From the NCBI GenBank assembly GCA_016870775.1, contig VGAK01000016.1, positions 1 to 40,154 on the forward strand: DNA of 40,154 nucleotides. The letters run 5' to 3'. The notes beneath the pieces were generated by a model. It was not told the DNA's origin. It worked only from the letters and a program-made list of their open reading frames with translations, and made no database searches. The number at the start of each line of letters is the position of its first letter. Within the stretch, counting starts at the first letter, position 1. Positions 26,172-37,748 of the stretch are shown here, in pieces. Source of the stretch: Actinomycetota bacterium (GTDB lineage: Bacteria > Actinomycetota > Acidimicrobiia > Acidimicrobiales > Ilumatobacteraceae). The position numbers and the translations under genes are program-made.

Positions 26172-26177
26172 TAGCCT
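26172..26177 (+). promoter_or_regulatory. -10-like box of the cysteine desulfurase gene
   Basis: TAGCCT is 6 nt before ATG 26184, with no Shine-Dalgarno sequence, again the leaderless arrangement. Confidence 0.5.
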
Positions 26178-26183
26178 GACGCC

Positions 26184-27332
26184 ATGGTGCGCCCCTCCAT
26201 CTATCTCGACCATGCGGCGACGGCACCGTTGCGCGCCGAGGCACGCGGGGCGATGGAGCGCCACGGGGACATGGTGTTCGCCAATCCCTCCGGTGCGCAC
26301 CGGGCCTCCCGCGAGGCGCGGACCGCGATCGACGAAGCGCGCGATTCGGTCGCCGGTGCGATCGGGTGCGCACCCGGCGAGGTCGTGTTCACCTCCGGCG
26401 GCACCGAGGGCGCCAATTCTGCCGTGCTGGGAGCGGTGCGGCGTCACGGTGGCACCGCGGTGTGCGCGGCCTCCGAGCACCATGCGGTGCTGCACTGCGT
26501 CGAGCACGTGGGGGGCGAGGTGGTCGCGGTCGATGCGACCGGTCGGGTGGATCTCGATCATCTGTCGTCGGTGCTCGCGGCGCGAAACGATGTGAGCGTG
26601 GTGTCGGTGATGGCGGTGAACAACGAAACCGGGGTGGTGAACGACCTGGCCGCGGTGTCGCAGGTGGTGCGCCAGCACGCGCCGGGAGCGGTGCTGCACA
26701 CCGACGCGGTGCAGGCCGCCTGTTGGCTGGAGTTGGCGCCGCTGTGGGAGCGCGTCGATGTCCTGACGCTGTCGGCGCACAAGTTCGGCGGCCCCAAGGG
26801 GACGGGCATCATGGCGGTGCGCGAGGGTGTCCATCTCGAGCCGCTCCTCATGGGGGGAGGCCAGGAGCGCGACAGGCGCAGCGGAACCCACAACGTCGCG
26901 GGCATCGTGGGCACCGCGGCGGCGCTGGAAACCACGGTGCGCGACCGCGCCGTCGAGTGCGCGCGCCTCGGTGCGTTGCGTGACGAGATGACGGGTCGCA
27001 TCACGGCGGCCCTCGCCTGTGCAACCGAGACGGCCGCGGGTGCCCCACGCATTCCGGGCACCGCGCACCTGTGCTTCGAGGGCATCGAGAACGAGGAGCT
27101 CCTCTATTTGTTGGACCTCGAGGGTGTGTGCGCCTCGGCGGCATCGGCGTGCGCGAGCGGGGCGATGGAGCCCTCGCACGTGCTCGCGGCGATGGGGATC
27201 CCGAGGGAGCGTGTGCGCGGGTCGCTGCGCCTGAGTCTCGGTCACACCACCACGGCCGCAGAGATCGCCGAGGCGACCGGCATCATCGTGGCCGCCGCGC
27301 AGCGGCTCGCGACCGCGGGGGGACCGCGGTGA
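26184..27332 (+). CDS. Cysteine desulfurase (NifS/IscS family)
   Basis: A 382-residue PLP enzyme releasing sulfur from cysteine as an enzyme persulfide. It starts IYLDHAATAPLR, as family members do. His100 in SEHHAV, the VNNETG block, Asp174 in HTDAVQ, and Lys200 in SAHKFGGPKGTG (PLP Schiff base) are present. The catalytic Cys323 sits in ASACASGAMEPSH. The next gene is mnmA, joined by a GTGA overlap, so the sulfur probably goes to tRNA 2-thiouridine as well as to Fe-S clusters; this pairing also occurs in Mycobacterium. Confidence 0.94.
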   Translation: MVRPSIYLDHAATAPLRAEARGAMERHGDMVFANPSGAHRASREARTAIDEARDSVAGAIGCAPGEVVFTSGGTEGANSAVLGAVRRHGGTAVCAASEHHAVLHCVEHVGGEVVAVDATGRVDLDHLSSVLAARNDVSVVSVMAVNNETGVVNDLAAVSQVVRQHAPGAVLHTDAVQAACWLELAPLWERVDVLTLSAHKFGGPKGTGIMAVREGVHLEPLLMGGGQERDRRSGTHNVAGIVGTAAALETTVRDRAVECARLGALRDEMTGRITAALACATETAAGAPRIPGTAHLCFEGIENEELLYLLDLEGVCASAASACASGAMEPSHVLAAMGIPRERVRGSLRLSLGHTTTAAEIAEATGIIVAAAQRLATAGGPR

Positions 27333-28378
27333 AGGTCCTCGTCGCGATGTCGGGGGGCGTCGATTCCTCGGTGGCCGCGCTCGTGCTGCGGGACCAGGGC
27401 CACGACGTCACCGGGGTGACGATGCGTCTGTGGGGCGGCGAGAGCGACACGGGGTGCTGCTCGGTGTCCGATGTCGATGATGCGCGCCGGGTCGCACAGC
27501 AGATCGGGATCGACCACCTCGTCTTCAACTTCTCCGAGGCCTTCGATGAGGCCGTCGTCGCGCCGTACGTGGCGGCGCACGTTGCGGGCACCACACCGAA
27601 CCCGTGCATCGAGTGCAACCGCCATCTCAAGTTCTCGGCACTGATCGAGCGTGCCCGCCGCCTGGGCTTCGACGCGGTCGCCACCGGTCACCACGCGCGC
27701 ATCGAATCGGTGGACGGCCGGAGGCGGGTGTGCCGCGGGGCCGACGAGAACAAGGACCAGTCGTACGTGGTGCACATGATCTGTGGCGCCGATCTCGACT
27801 ACGTGGTGTTCCCGGTGGGCACGATGTCGAAGGCCGACGTGCGCGCGGTCGCGGCTCGCGCCGGCCTGCGCACCGCCGCAAAGCCCGACAGCCAGGATGT
27901 CTGCTTCATCGGGTCCCGGACCGGTCGTGCGGGGTTCCTCGGCTCGCGCATGGAGTTCCACGCCGGCGAGGTGCGGGACGAATCGGGTCGTGCGGTGGGT
28001 GAGGTGCCGGCGGTCGAGCTGGTGACGCTCGGTCAGCGACGCGGCCTCGGTCTGGGCGGGGGCGACAAGCGCTATGTCGTTGCCATCGATCTCCCGTCGC
28101 GTCGGGTCACCGTGGGCGGGGATGAGCACCTCCTGGTCGGCACGACGCGGGTCGTGGGTCTGGTGTGGCCGCACGCCGACGATGCCGCCCGCGTCGCCGA
28201 GGTGCTGGTGCAGGGGAGTGCCCACGGTGCGCGAGCGGGCGCACGCGTCACGTTGGCTGACGATGGTGCCGAGATCGTCTGGGACGCACCACAGCGGCGC
28301 ATCTCCCCCGGCCAGAGTGTCGTGTTCTACGACGCATCCGACACCGCGGTGTTGGGCGGGGGAATCGTCGCCGGTTGA
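27329..28378 (+). CDS. mnmA: tRNA-specific 2-thiouridylase MnmA
   Basis: A 349-residue enzyme thiolating uridine 34 of tRNA-Lys, -Glu and -Gln. The ATP-PPase P-loop SGGVDSS is at 8-14. Two catalytic cysteines are present, Cys93 in NPCIECN and Cys192 in SQDVCFIG, and the tRNA-contact region near NKDQSYVVH is intact. The C-terminal beta-barrel (LGQRRGLGLGG, YVVAIDL) is complete, ending GQSVVFYD...VLGGGIV as expected. GTG 27329 overlaps the desulfurase stop. Confidence 0.96.
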   Translation: MKVLVAMSGGVDSSVAALVLRDQGHDVTGVTMRLWGGESDTGCCSVSDVDDARRVAQQIGIDHLVFNFSEAFDEAVVAPYVAAHVAGTTPNPCIECNRHLKFSALIERARRLGFDAVATGHHARIESVDGRRRVCRGADENKDQSYVVHMICGADLDYVVFPVGTMSKADVRAVAARAGLRTAAKPDSQDVCFIGSRTGRAGFLGSRMEFHAGEVRDESGRAVGEVPAVELVTLGQRRGLGLGGGDKRYVVAIDLPSRRVTVGGDEHLLVGTTRVVGLVWPHADDAARVAEVLVQGSAHGARAGARVTLADDGAEIVWDAPQRRISPGQSVVFYDASDTAVLGGGIVAG

Positions 28379-28389
28379 GGCGCCGCTCG

Positions 28390-28407
28390 GGGCCCGCGAC
28401 GCGGCCC
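28390..28407. terminator. Hairpin between mnmA and the membrane-protein gene
   Basis: CCGC (28394-28397) and GCGG (28401-28404) pair around GAC, and GGG/CCC outside extends the stem past one bulged C. It lies in the 36-bp gap between convergent genes. There is no T-tract. Confidence 0.35.
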
Positions 28408-28414
28408 GGCCGAC

Positions 28415-29254
28415 TCACAGACGCGCGGCGGCCAGGAATGCCCCCAGACGACGGGGTGCGACCGCGAACGTCGACACGTGCAGGGCGCCGGTGGTCTTGG
28501 CGAGACGTGCCGTGATCTCAGAGAGGATCACCTTCTCCGGCGACGACAGCGAGATCTCGAGGCGCGCACCGGCGACGCCCCCGGTGAGATCGGCCGCACC
28601 GGAGGGTCCGGTTGCCACCGTGACGGCACTGACGGCACCGCGACGCACCATGAATGTCTCGGCGAGCACCAAATGGTCGTGCACCACCACCCCTGCCGGC
28701 ACCACCACGAGCCAACGTCTGGCCAGTCGATGCAGACGACGCGGAACGGTGACCGTCAAGGCCGCACCGAGGACCACCATCGTGATCCCGAGCGGCCACG
28801 AACCGGCGGCGCAGGCGACCACACCGGTGAGGATCGAGCCGCTGTGCGCGGCCCACACCAGGGCCGCCGGCACCATGTAGGGCACGGGGGTGCGCAGACA
28901 GAAGCGTTGCTCGTCGCCGTAGGCGCCGCCCTGCACCATGAGATCGGCGAAGCGCGACGTTGCGACCACGACGAGGACGATCGCGGCGGCAGCCGAGGCC
29001 CACGGGTCGGCTGCGACGATCGCGATGCCCACCGAGAGGGGGGACACGTAGCGCACGCACGTGAGCGAGACCGCCGACGGCACGAGGACCGCGATCGTGG
29101 CCGCGACCCACAGGCCCCAGCCGAGCATCGACGACACCGTGTCCACGGAGGTCGTCTCGCTGGCCGATTGCCACGGTGCGAGCACGGCGAGTGCGAGCCA
29201 CGCGAGCGCACCGGGCACCAGCAACACCAGAGTGCGGCGGGGTGGCAAGGTCAC
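28415..29254 (-). CDS. Polytopic membrane protein with C-terminal soluble domain, unknown function
   Basis: A 279-residue protein. The first roughly 185 residues contain about six hydrophobic helices (LVLLVPGALAWLALAVLA, LWVAATIAVLVPSAV, SAAAAIVLVVVATS and others). The remainder is a soluble region starting RWLVVVPAGVVVHDHLVLAETF, which reads like a PH-like or bacterial-PH strand pattern, but this is only a suggestion. The start GTG 29254 is preceded by GGAGG with almost no spacing and by CAGGAT 6 nt upstream. It is divergent from the MetE-like gene. Such proteins occur near mnmA/ligA in actinobacteria, function not known to me. Confidence 0.62.
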   Translation of the reverse strand: MTLPPRRTLVLLVPGALAWLALAVLAPWQSASETTSVDTVSSMLGWGLWVAATIAVLVPSAVSLTCVRYVSPLSVGIAIVAADPWASAAAAIVLVVVATSRFADLMVQGGAYGDEQRFCLRTPVPYMVPAALVWAAHSGSILTGVVACAAGSWPLGITMVVLGAALTVTVPRRLHRLARRWLVVVPAGVVVHDHLVLAETFMVRRGAVSAVTVATGPSGAADLTGGVAGARLEISLSSPEKVILSEITARLAKTTGALHVSTFAVAPRRLGAFLAAARL

Positions 29255-29392
29255 CCCTCCATCCTGCCCGTCACGTCGAGGCGTCACCGAGTTTTCGCCC
29301 CGCCCGGTTCGCTCGCGGGTCGCGGTGACTGGAATCATGAGTGCACGGATCCGGTGGACCACCATCGAGTCCGTGGAGGAGGGGAGCCGACG

Positions 29393-32529
<3,137 letters not shown>

Positions 32530-32565
32530 CACGGCGACCCGAGGCTCTCGACCCCGAGCGAGGGC

Positions 32566-33045
32566 TCAGTTCGTCTCGAATTCCCAGGTGAATTGGCGGG
32601 CCTTGGTGGGACCGTCCACGATCTTCCAGTACCTCACCGCGGCGGTGTGCTTGCCCTGTGAGAACGACTCGATCACCCCACCTTTTTGGGGGAGGTAGCT
32701 GATCGTGTAGTTCCCCGGGTCATAGAGCGCGGTCGGGGGGATCTCCACCTGCGCACCCGGCTTGGGTTGCGCTCCCGAGGACGACAGTTGATCGAGACGC
32801 GTCGTCTCGAGCTCGATGCCATCGATGATGAGCGTGGCCTCGTACCCCTCTGCGAAATCGACGAAGACTTGGCTCTGCAGCAGAACCTGGTCTCCGGGAC
32901 CCGGCGAGATCGACTCGATCACGTCGGGAAGGCGTTGTGCGTCGCGACCAGTCGACGCCGATCGGAAGCCGAGCACGATGAACGCGAGACCGAGTCCGAT
33001 GCCGACACTGAGCAAGAGTTTTTCCTTGTCCAGACGACGTTTCAC
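32566..33045 (-). CDS. Membrane-anchored extracellular protein, unknown function
   Basis: A 159-residue protein with a short basic N-terminus (KRRLDKEK), a single membrane helix at about 11-27 and an outside domain of about 130 residues. The outside part is beta-rich, with ISPGPGDQVLLQSQVFVDF and DPGNYTISYLPQKGG, which is reminiscent of CopC/Ig-like domains but lacks obvious copper ligands. GTG 33045 is used because of an upstream GAGAAT at 6 nt; a GTG six codons upstream is an alternative. It is divergent from the PASTA pseudokinase with 69 bp between starts, so a shared envelope role is possible (inference). Confidence 0.68.
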   Translation of the reverse strand: MKRRLDKEKLLLSVGIGLGLAFIVLGFRSASTGRDAQRLPDVIESISPGPGDQVLLQSQVFVDFAEGYEATLIIDGIELETTRLDQLSSSGAQPKPGAQVEIPPTALYDPGNYTISYLPQKGGVIESFSQGKHTAAVRYWKIVDGPTKARQFTWEFETN

Positions 33046-33099
33046 CCTTTCATTCTCGCTCACCGGTGACCTCGAACCCCCCGCAGAGGGGTCACACGC

Positions 33100-33105
33100 T
33101 AGGTT
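33100..33105 (+). promoter_or_regulatory. -10-like box of the PASTA pseudokinase gene
   Basis: TAGGTT is 9 nt before ATG 33115, with no ribosome site; the leader would be 0-3 nt. Confidence 0.4.
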
Positions 33106-33114
33106 TTCCGGGTC

Positions 33115-35208
33115 ATGTTGGACCCGGAAAACATGCTGGGGACGGTCCTTGGGGGCCGCTACCGGCTCGATCAGGTGCGCTCCCAGACCGGGGGAACCAC
33201 CTTCTTCGATGCGACGGATCTCTCCACGGAGGCATCGGTCGCCGTGCGCGTCTCCATTCTGGACTCCATGGTCGACACTGCCCTCGGCTCGACCACCCCC
33301 AACGACGCACTCGAGGCCTTCGAGCGCCAGATGTCGGTGGGCACGAGCCTGCGCCACCCCTGCATCGAGGAGGTCCGCGACCACGGCGAGGTGACGCTGG
33401 GCGGGGAACGATGCGTCTTCGTCGCCTCCGAGCGTCTCGCGGGCGGTTCGCTCCAGGACCTGCTCGACCGGGGCCGGCGCCTCACCCCCTCCCAAGCCCT
33501 CATCATGGGCATCGACGCCTGCCGGGCCCTCGATGCCGCGGCCAAGTTGGGGTTCATCCACGGCGATCTTCGCCCCTCCAAACTGGTCTTTGGTCTCGAC
33601 CGCCGGGTGCGGGTGGTGGGATTTGGTGCCCCGCTCCGGCCACTGACCTCCCTCGGTCTGGACCAGGCCAGGTACGCGGCACCAGAGCTGGGAGAGGGTG
33701 GCAGTCGGACCGTGTCGTCGGATGTCTATTCGCTCGCACTCGTGTTGGTCGAGGCGATGACCGGTGCGGTGCCCTTCGATGGCGACTCGGTCTCGGCGGT
33801 GTTCGCGAACCGGTCGGGAAAGTTGTTCCCCGCGAACGCCGACTTCGGCGCCATGGCCCAGGTGCTCGAGCGCGCCGGTCGACCCGCCGCGGACGAGCGG
33901 CACTCGCCGCGCGAGTTCGGTCAGGCTCTCGTCGAGGTCGCCCCGAACATGGCGCGACCCACGCCGATCGACATCGTGGGCACCGGACTCTTCGACACAG
34001 AAGTCGACGAGAGTGATCCGTCGAAGCCGACTCCCCGGCCCGACGTGATCGCCACGGGCGAGATCGGCCCAGTGCCGAACGAGGCACCGAACAAACCGAT
34101 CGTGATCCGCACCACGCCCGGTCTGCCGCCGTTGGACCCGAGTGGCCCGACCCCGATCCCGATGCCCGACGGTCGCAGCGACGGAGCACCGTTGACAATC
34201 GGCAACGACGAGTCGGGGCCGATCGTGCTCGACCCCGAGACGTTGCGCGCGATGGCCGCAGAGGACGAGACGGCCCGTGTCGTGCGCCCGAAGAAGCGGT
34301 GGGGCCGTCGCATCGCGGCCGTGGTCGTTGTGCTGGCGCTTCTCGTAGGCGGGGGAGCGGTCGCCTACGTCACGGTGCTGAACCCCAGGAACCCGGTTCC
34401 GGCGCTGGTCGGGTTGACCGAGGCCGAGGCGCGCAACCAAGTGTCGAAGTTCGGGTGGGACGTCGCGGTGACGCTCGAGCGCAGCGACGAGGTCGCGGCC
34501 GGGCAGGTCATCCGCACCGACCCGGTGTTCGGTGCGAACCTCGCCAAGCGGGAGTCGCTCAGGATGATCGTCTCGGAGGGTCCGACCCTGTCGGCACTCG
34601 AGGACTACACCGGGCTCGGTGTCGAGGATGCAAAGACCAGGCTCGCGACATCGGGTCTGCAGGCCGTCACAGCCGACGTGCCCGACGAGGCCGTCCCGGT
34701 CGGGGTCGTGGTGTCGTGGAGCGTGCCCGAGCAGCCGGCGCTCAAGCCCGGTGACTCCGTCGTGAAGGGCACCACGATCGCGTTGAACATCTCGACCGGT
34801 CCGGCGCTGCGCGACGTCCCGGATCTCGCGAAGTTGACCGTCGGGATGGCCGCGGCCAATCTCACCGCGCTCGGTCTCGTCACCGCGGTCGAGCCCGAGA
34901 AAAAGCCCCACCCCGAGATCCCCGCCGATCAGGTGTCGGCCCAGGTGCCGGCTGCGGGGGAGAAGGTGGCCAAGGGCACGACCGTGACGCTCACCGTCTC
35001 GGCGGGTCAGCAACGCACCCTCATCCCCGACATCTATGGAAAGCCCCTCGAGGTGGTCAAGGAGCGCCTCGAGCGTTACGGCATGGTGATCGGCAAGGTC
35101 GCCGGTGACGGCAAGAAGGGTCTGCGTCTCGCCGAGATCGACGGCAAGAAGGTCGCGAACCGCGAGCGGGTGATCGTCGGTAAGACGGTCGACCTGACCT
35201 TCCCCTAA
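33115..35208 (+). CDS. PASTA-domain protein with degenerate Ser/Thr kinase domain (probable pseudokinase)
   Basis: A 697-residue membrane protein with the layout of PknB-type receptors: kinase-like domain (about 9-275), Pro-rich linker, one membrane helix (about 399-421), then four PASTA repeats (about 424-490, 491-562, 563-631 and 632-697) outside, expected to bind peptidoglycan or lipid II. Key kinase residues are altered: the VAIK Lys is Arg45 (VAVRV), the HRD loop is HGDLRPSK with Asp151 kept but Asn changed to Lys156, and DFG is GFG with Gly169. APE (189-191) and DVYS remain. Phosphotransfer is therefore unlikely; nucleotide-independent sensing or scaffolding is inferred. Start supported by TAGGTT upstream. 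Confidence 0.88.
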   Translation: MLDPENMLGTVLGGRYRLDQVRSQTGGTTFFDATDLSTEASVAVRVSILDSMVDTALGSTTPNDALEAFERQMSVGTSLRHPCIEEVRDHGEVTLGGERCVFVASERLAGGSLQDLLDRGRRLTPSQALIMGIDACRALDAAAKLGFIHGDLRPSKLVFGLDRRVRVVGFGAPLRPLTSLGLDQARYAAPELGEGGSRTVSSDVYSLALVLVEAMTGAVPFDGDSVSAVFANRSGKLFPANADFGAMAQVLERAGRPAADERHSPREFGQALVEVAPNMARPTPIDIVGTGLFDTEVDESDPSKPTPRPDVIATGEIGPVPNEAPNKPIVIRTTPGLPPLDPSGPTPIPMPDGRSDGAPLTIGNDESGPIVLDPETLRAMAAEDETARVVRPKKRWGRRIAAVVVVLALLVGGGAVAYVTVLNPRNPVPALVGLTEAEARNQVSKFGWDVAVTLERSDEVAAGQVIRTDPVFGANLAKRESLRMIVSEGPTLSALEDYTGLGVEDAKTRLATSGLQAVTADVPDEAVPVGVVVSWSVPEQPALKPGDSVVKGTTIALNISTGPALRDVPDLAKLTVGMAAANLTALGLVTAVEPEKKPHPEIPADQVSAQVPAAGEKVAKGTTVTLTVSAGQQRTLIPDIYGKPLEVVKERLERYGMVIGKVAGDGKKGLRLAEIDGKKVANRERVIVGKTVDLTFP

Positions 35209-35227
35209 CCTCGCCCGGGTCGGACGG

Positions 35228-35244
35228 ATCCCGCGTCGCGGGAT
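35228..35244. terminator. Hairpin between the PASTA gene and the SDR gene
   Basis: ATCCCGC (35228-35234) and GCGGGAT (35238-35244) form a perfect 7-bp stem around GTC, 20 bp after the pseudokinase stop. It may end that transcript, or lie in the leader of the SDR gene. No T-tract is present. Confidence 0.4.
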
Positions 35245-35262
35245 GACACGAAAGGGGCGACC

Positions 35263-36153
35263 ATGGGCGCATTGGACGGACGCGTGGCGATCATCACCGG
35301 AGCGGGACGCGGCATCGGCCGCGAGCACGCACTTCTCTTCGCCGCCGAGGGCGCCAAGGTCGTGGTGAACGATCTCGGGGGCGCGAACGACGGCACGGGC
35401 GAGGATGCCACGCCGGCCCAGCAGGTGGTCGACGAGATCATCGCGATGGGTGGACGGGCCGTCGCGAACTACGACAACGTCGCCGACTGGGAGGGCGCAC
35501 AGCGCATGGTGAACATGGCCGTCGAGGCTTTCGGTGACCTGGACATCCTCGTGAACAACGCCGGCATCCTGCGCGACCGCGTGCTCGTGAACATGACCGA
35601 GGCCGAGTGGGACGCCGTCATCGCGGTGCACCTGAAGGGCCACTTCGCACCGTCGCGCTGGGCCGCGACCTACTGGCGCGAGCAGCACAAGGCGGGCGTG
35701 AACAAGCCGCGCAACATCGTGCACACCTCGTCGACCTCGGGTCTGTTCTCGAACCCCGGACAGTCGAACTACGGCGCCGCCAAGAGCGGCATCGCCACGT
35801 TCGGCCAGATCCTGGGCAAGGAGCTCGTGCGCTACAACGTGAAGAGCAACTCGATCGCCCCGGCGGCGCGAACCCGGCTCACGCTCGCCACGCCGGGTCT
35901 CGGTGATCGCATCGCCGAGCCCGAGGTCAAGGGTGCCTTCGACGAGTGGGACCCGGCGAACATCTCTCCGCTGGTCTGTTACCTCGCATCCGAGGCGTGC
36001 GAGTTCAACGGCGAGACCTTCTTCGTCAAGGGTGGCGAGGTCACCCGGTTCCACTCGTGGGCGCGCGCAGAGACCGTCGAGCAGCAGGGTCGCTGGGACG
36101 TGGCCGATCTCACCGCCGCAATGAAGGGCATGGCCGCACAAATCGCCAAGTAG
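35263..36153 (+). CDS. Short-chain dehydrogenase/reductase
   Basis: A 296-residue classical SDR. The cofactor loop GAGRGIG is at 13-19, NNAG at 98-101, the catalytic Ser is in HTSSTSG (156-159), and Tyr170 and Lys174 form YxxxK in SNYGAAK. Asp37 in VVNDLGG suggests a preference for NAD(H). The 296-residue length with FNGETFFVKGGEV near the end resembles the multifunctional-enzyme type 2 (3R)-hydroxyacyl-CoA dehydrogenase group, and the SCP2-domain protein further on would fit such lipid metabolism, though this is inference. ATG 35263 follows AAAGGGG. Confidence 0.9.
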   Translation: MGALDGRVAIITGAGRGIGREHALLFAAEGAKVVVNDLGGANDGTGEDATPAQQVVDEIIAMGGRAVANYDNVADWEGAQRMVNMAVEAFGDLDILVNNAGILRDRVLVNMTEAEWDAVIAVHLKGHFAPSRWAATYWREQHKAGVNKPRNIVHTSSTSGLFSNPGQSNYGAAKSGIATFGQILGKELVRYNVKSNSIAPAARTRLTLATPGLGDRIAEPEVKGAFDEWDPANISPLVCYLASEACEFNGETFFVKGGEVTRFHSWARAETVEQQGRWDVADLTAAMKGMAAQIAK

Positions 36154-36177
36154 GGCACTACTGTCGAGGGGCCCTCC

Positions 36178-37716
36178 ATGAACCCCTCGAGCGAATCCGG
36201 CACCATCAAGAGCACGCGCCCGCGCGGGGAGGAACTCGCCCGTCACGGACGTGACTCGCTGACCCTCGAGCAGGTGGGCGTGGATGAGGTCTCGGTGGTC
36301 CCGTGGACCCTGATGATTCCCCGGCGCATCGCGCGCAAGGTGGGTCTGACCCGCAAGTGGGCGACGTTGATCGTGGTCCTCGCGGGTCTGTTCACGACGA
36401 GTTCCACCATCACCGTCCTGGTGGTCTCGCTCGAGACGATCGCCAAGGACCTGGACACGACTGCGACGGTGCTCAACTGGTCGATCACCGGCCCGATGCT
36501 GGCCTTCGGCGTGGTGGGGCCCGCCTACGGAAAGATCGGCGATCTCCACGGGCACAAGCGCGTCTACGTGCTGGGGCTGTTCTTCGCGGGCGTCTTCGCC
36601 GGGGCCACCGTGTTCGCATGGGACGCGATGTCGCTGGTGGTGTTCCGGCTGCTCTCTGCGGTGGCGGGGGCAGCCACCGGTCCGGCCGCGATGGCCTACA
36701 TCAACCGCTTGTTCGAGCCCCACGAGCGCGTGCGGCCGCTCGGGCTGTGGAGCTTCACCACGGCGGGTGCCCCGGTGCTGGGCGTGGTCATGGGCGGCCC
36801 ACTCGTGCAGGCGATCGGATGGCAGATGATCTTCGTGATCCAGACGCCGCTCATGCTGGGGGCTGCACTGCTCGCGTGGCGCCTGCTGCCCCAGACATCC
36901 CGGGCGAGCGATGTCCGCTTCGACGTGAAGGGCTCCGTTGCGCTCGGCACCGGTGCGACGCTGTTGATGCTGGCGGTGAACCGCGGTCACTCGTGGGGAT
37001 GGACCTCGCCGTTGATCCTCGGCTCGGCCGCGACCGCGGTGGTGGCACTGTGGCTGTTCGTGCGCGTGGAGCGCACGGCCGAGGCTCCGCTGATGCCGCT
37101 GCACTGGCTGCGCACGCCGAACATCATCCTGCCGATCTCGATCCAGTCGCTCCTCAACTTCGCCTACATGGGCGGGTTCATCGTGGTGCCCCAGATGCTC
37201 GAGATCGGTCTCGGGTTCACCCCGGCCCACATCGGCTGGCTCGTCATCGCGCGGCCGCTGACCTTCGCAGTCATGGCCCCGGTCGGCAGTTTCTTCACGA
37301 TGCGCGTGGGCGAGCGCGTCTCGGGGGTCGTCGGCGCGGTCGGCATCGTGGCCTCGATGATCATGCTCTCGACGGTGGGTGCGGGGTCACCCGACTGGTT
37401 CATCGCGGTTGCGCTCGGTCTCTCGGGTGCGGGATTCGGGATCGCCGGCCCGGCGCTCGGTGCGTTGGTGGCGAATTCGGTGGACGACGAGACGGTGGGT
37501 GTCGCAGGTGCCATGCAACAGCTGCTCAGCCAGATGGGTGCGGTGCTCGGCTCGACGGTGATGATCTCGATCCACGAGATGACGGCGTCGTCGGGTGCCG
37601 TGCGGGGCTACTCCTACGCCCTGGTCTCGGGTGCGGTGACCGCGACGTTGGCGACTCTGCTCGCGATGCGGTTGCGCGCCACCGACCGGCGCGACCTGAT
37701 CGATCGACCGGCCTGA
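36178..37716 (+). CDS. DHA2-type MFS transporter (14-helix drug:H+ antiporter family)
   Basis: A 512-residue membrane protein with about 14 hydrophobic helices after a hydrophilic N-terminus of about 60 residues. The block after helix 1 (TITVLVVSLETIAKDL) and VLNWSITGPMLAFGVVGPAYGKIGDLHGHKRVY matches DHA2 transporters such as EmrB/QacA, including the loop motif with GKIGD and KR. The substrate may be a drug, lipid or other hydrophobic compound. The start ATG 36178 is 24 nt after the SDR gene; the hydrophilic start could be shorter in reality. Confidence 0.85.
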   Translation: MNPSSESGTIKSTRPRGEELARHGRDSLTLEQVGVDEVSVVPWTLMIPRRIARKVGLTRKWATLIVVLAGLFTTSSTITVLVVSLETIAKDLDTTATVLNWSITGPMLAFGVVGPAYGKIGDLHGHKRVYVLGLFFAGVFAGATVFAWDAMSLVVFRLLSAVAGAATGPAAMAYINRLFEPHERVRPLGLWSFTTAGAPVLGVVMGGPLVQAIGWQMIFVIQTPLMLGAALLAWRLLPQTSRASDVRFDVKGSVALGTGATLLMLAVNRGHSWGWTSPLILGSAATAVVALWLFVRVERTAEAPLMPLHWLRTPNIILPISIQSLLNFAYMGGFIVVPQMLEIGLGFTPAHIGWLVIARPLTFAVMAPVGSFFTMRVGERVSGVVGAVGIVASMIMLSTVGAGSPDWFIAVALGLSGAGFGIAGPALGALVANSVDDETVGVAGAMQQLLSQMGAVLGSTVMISIHEMTASSGAVRGYSYALVSGAVTATLATLLAMRLRATDRRDLIDRPA

Positions 37717-37721
37717 GTCGA

Positions 37722-37748
37722 CCTGCCGGCCCGCGGGGGCCGTTCAGG
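37722..37748. terminator. Bidirectional hairpin between the DHA2-type and SCP2 genes
   Basis: CGGCCC (37727-37732) and GGGCCG (37737-37742) pair around GCGG, and CCTG (37722-37725) with CAGG (37745-37748) continue the stem past a small mismatch. It lies just after the transporter stop and overlaps the stop codon of the minus-strand SCP2 gene. No T-tract. Confidence 0.5.

Noticed and set aside
29251-29262. A three-codon ATG-GAG-GGG-TGA upstream frame overlapping the start of the membrane-protein gene
   Set aside because: Such short frames arise by chance when GGAGGG precedes GTGA; no other evidence for a leader peptide.
33619-33621. Sequencing error as explanation of the missing DFG Asp in the PASTA protein
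   Set aside because: Three separate catalytic positions are changed while the frame and the remaining motifs are intact, so one error cannot explain it.
32566-37230. A 1554-codon open frame on the minus strand across the pseudokinase and SDR genes
   Set aside because: It is the antisense shadow of well-supported plus-strand genes in GC-rich DNA; His/Arg/Asp-rich low-complexity composition and no family motifs. Only its last 159 codons are a real gene.
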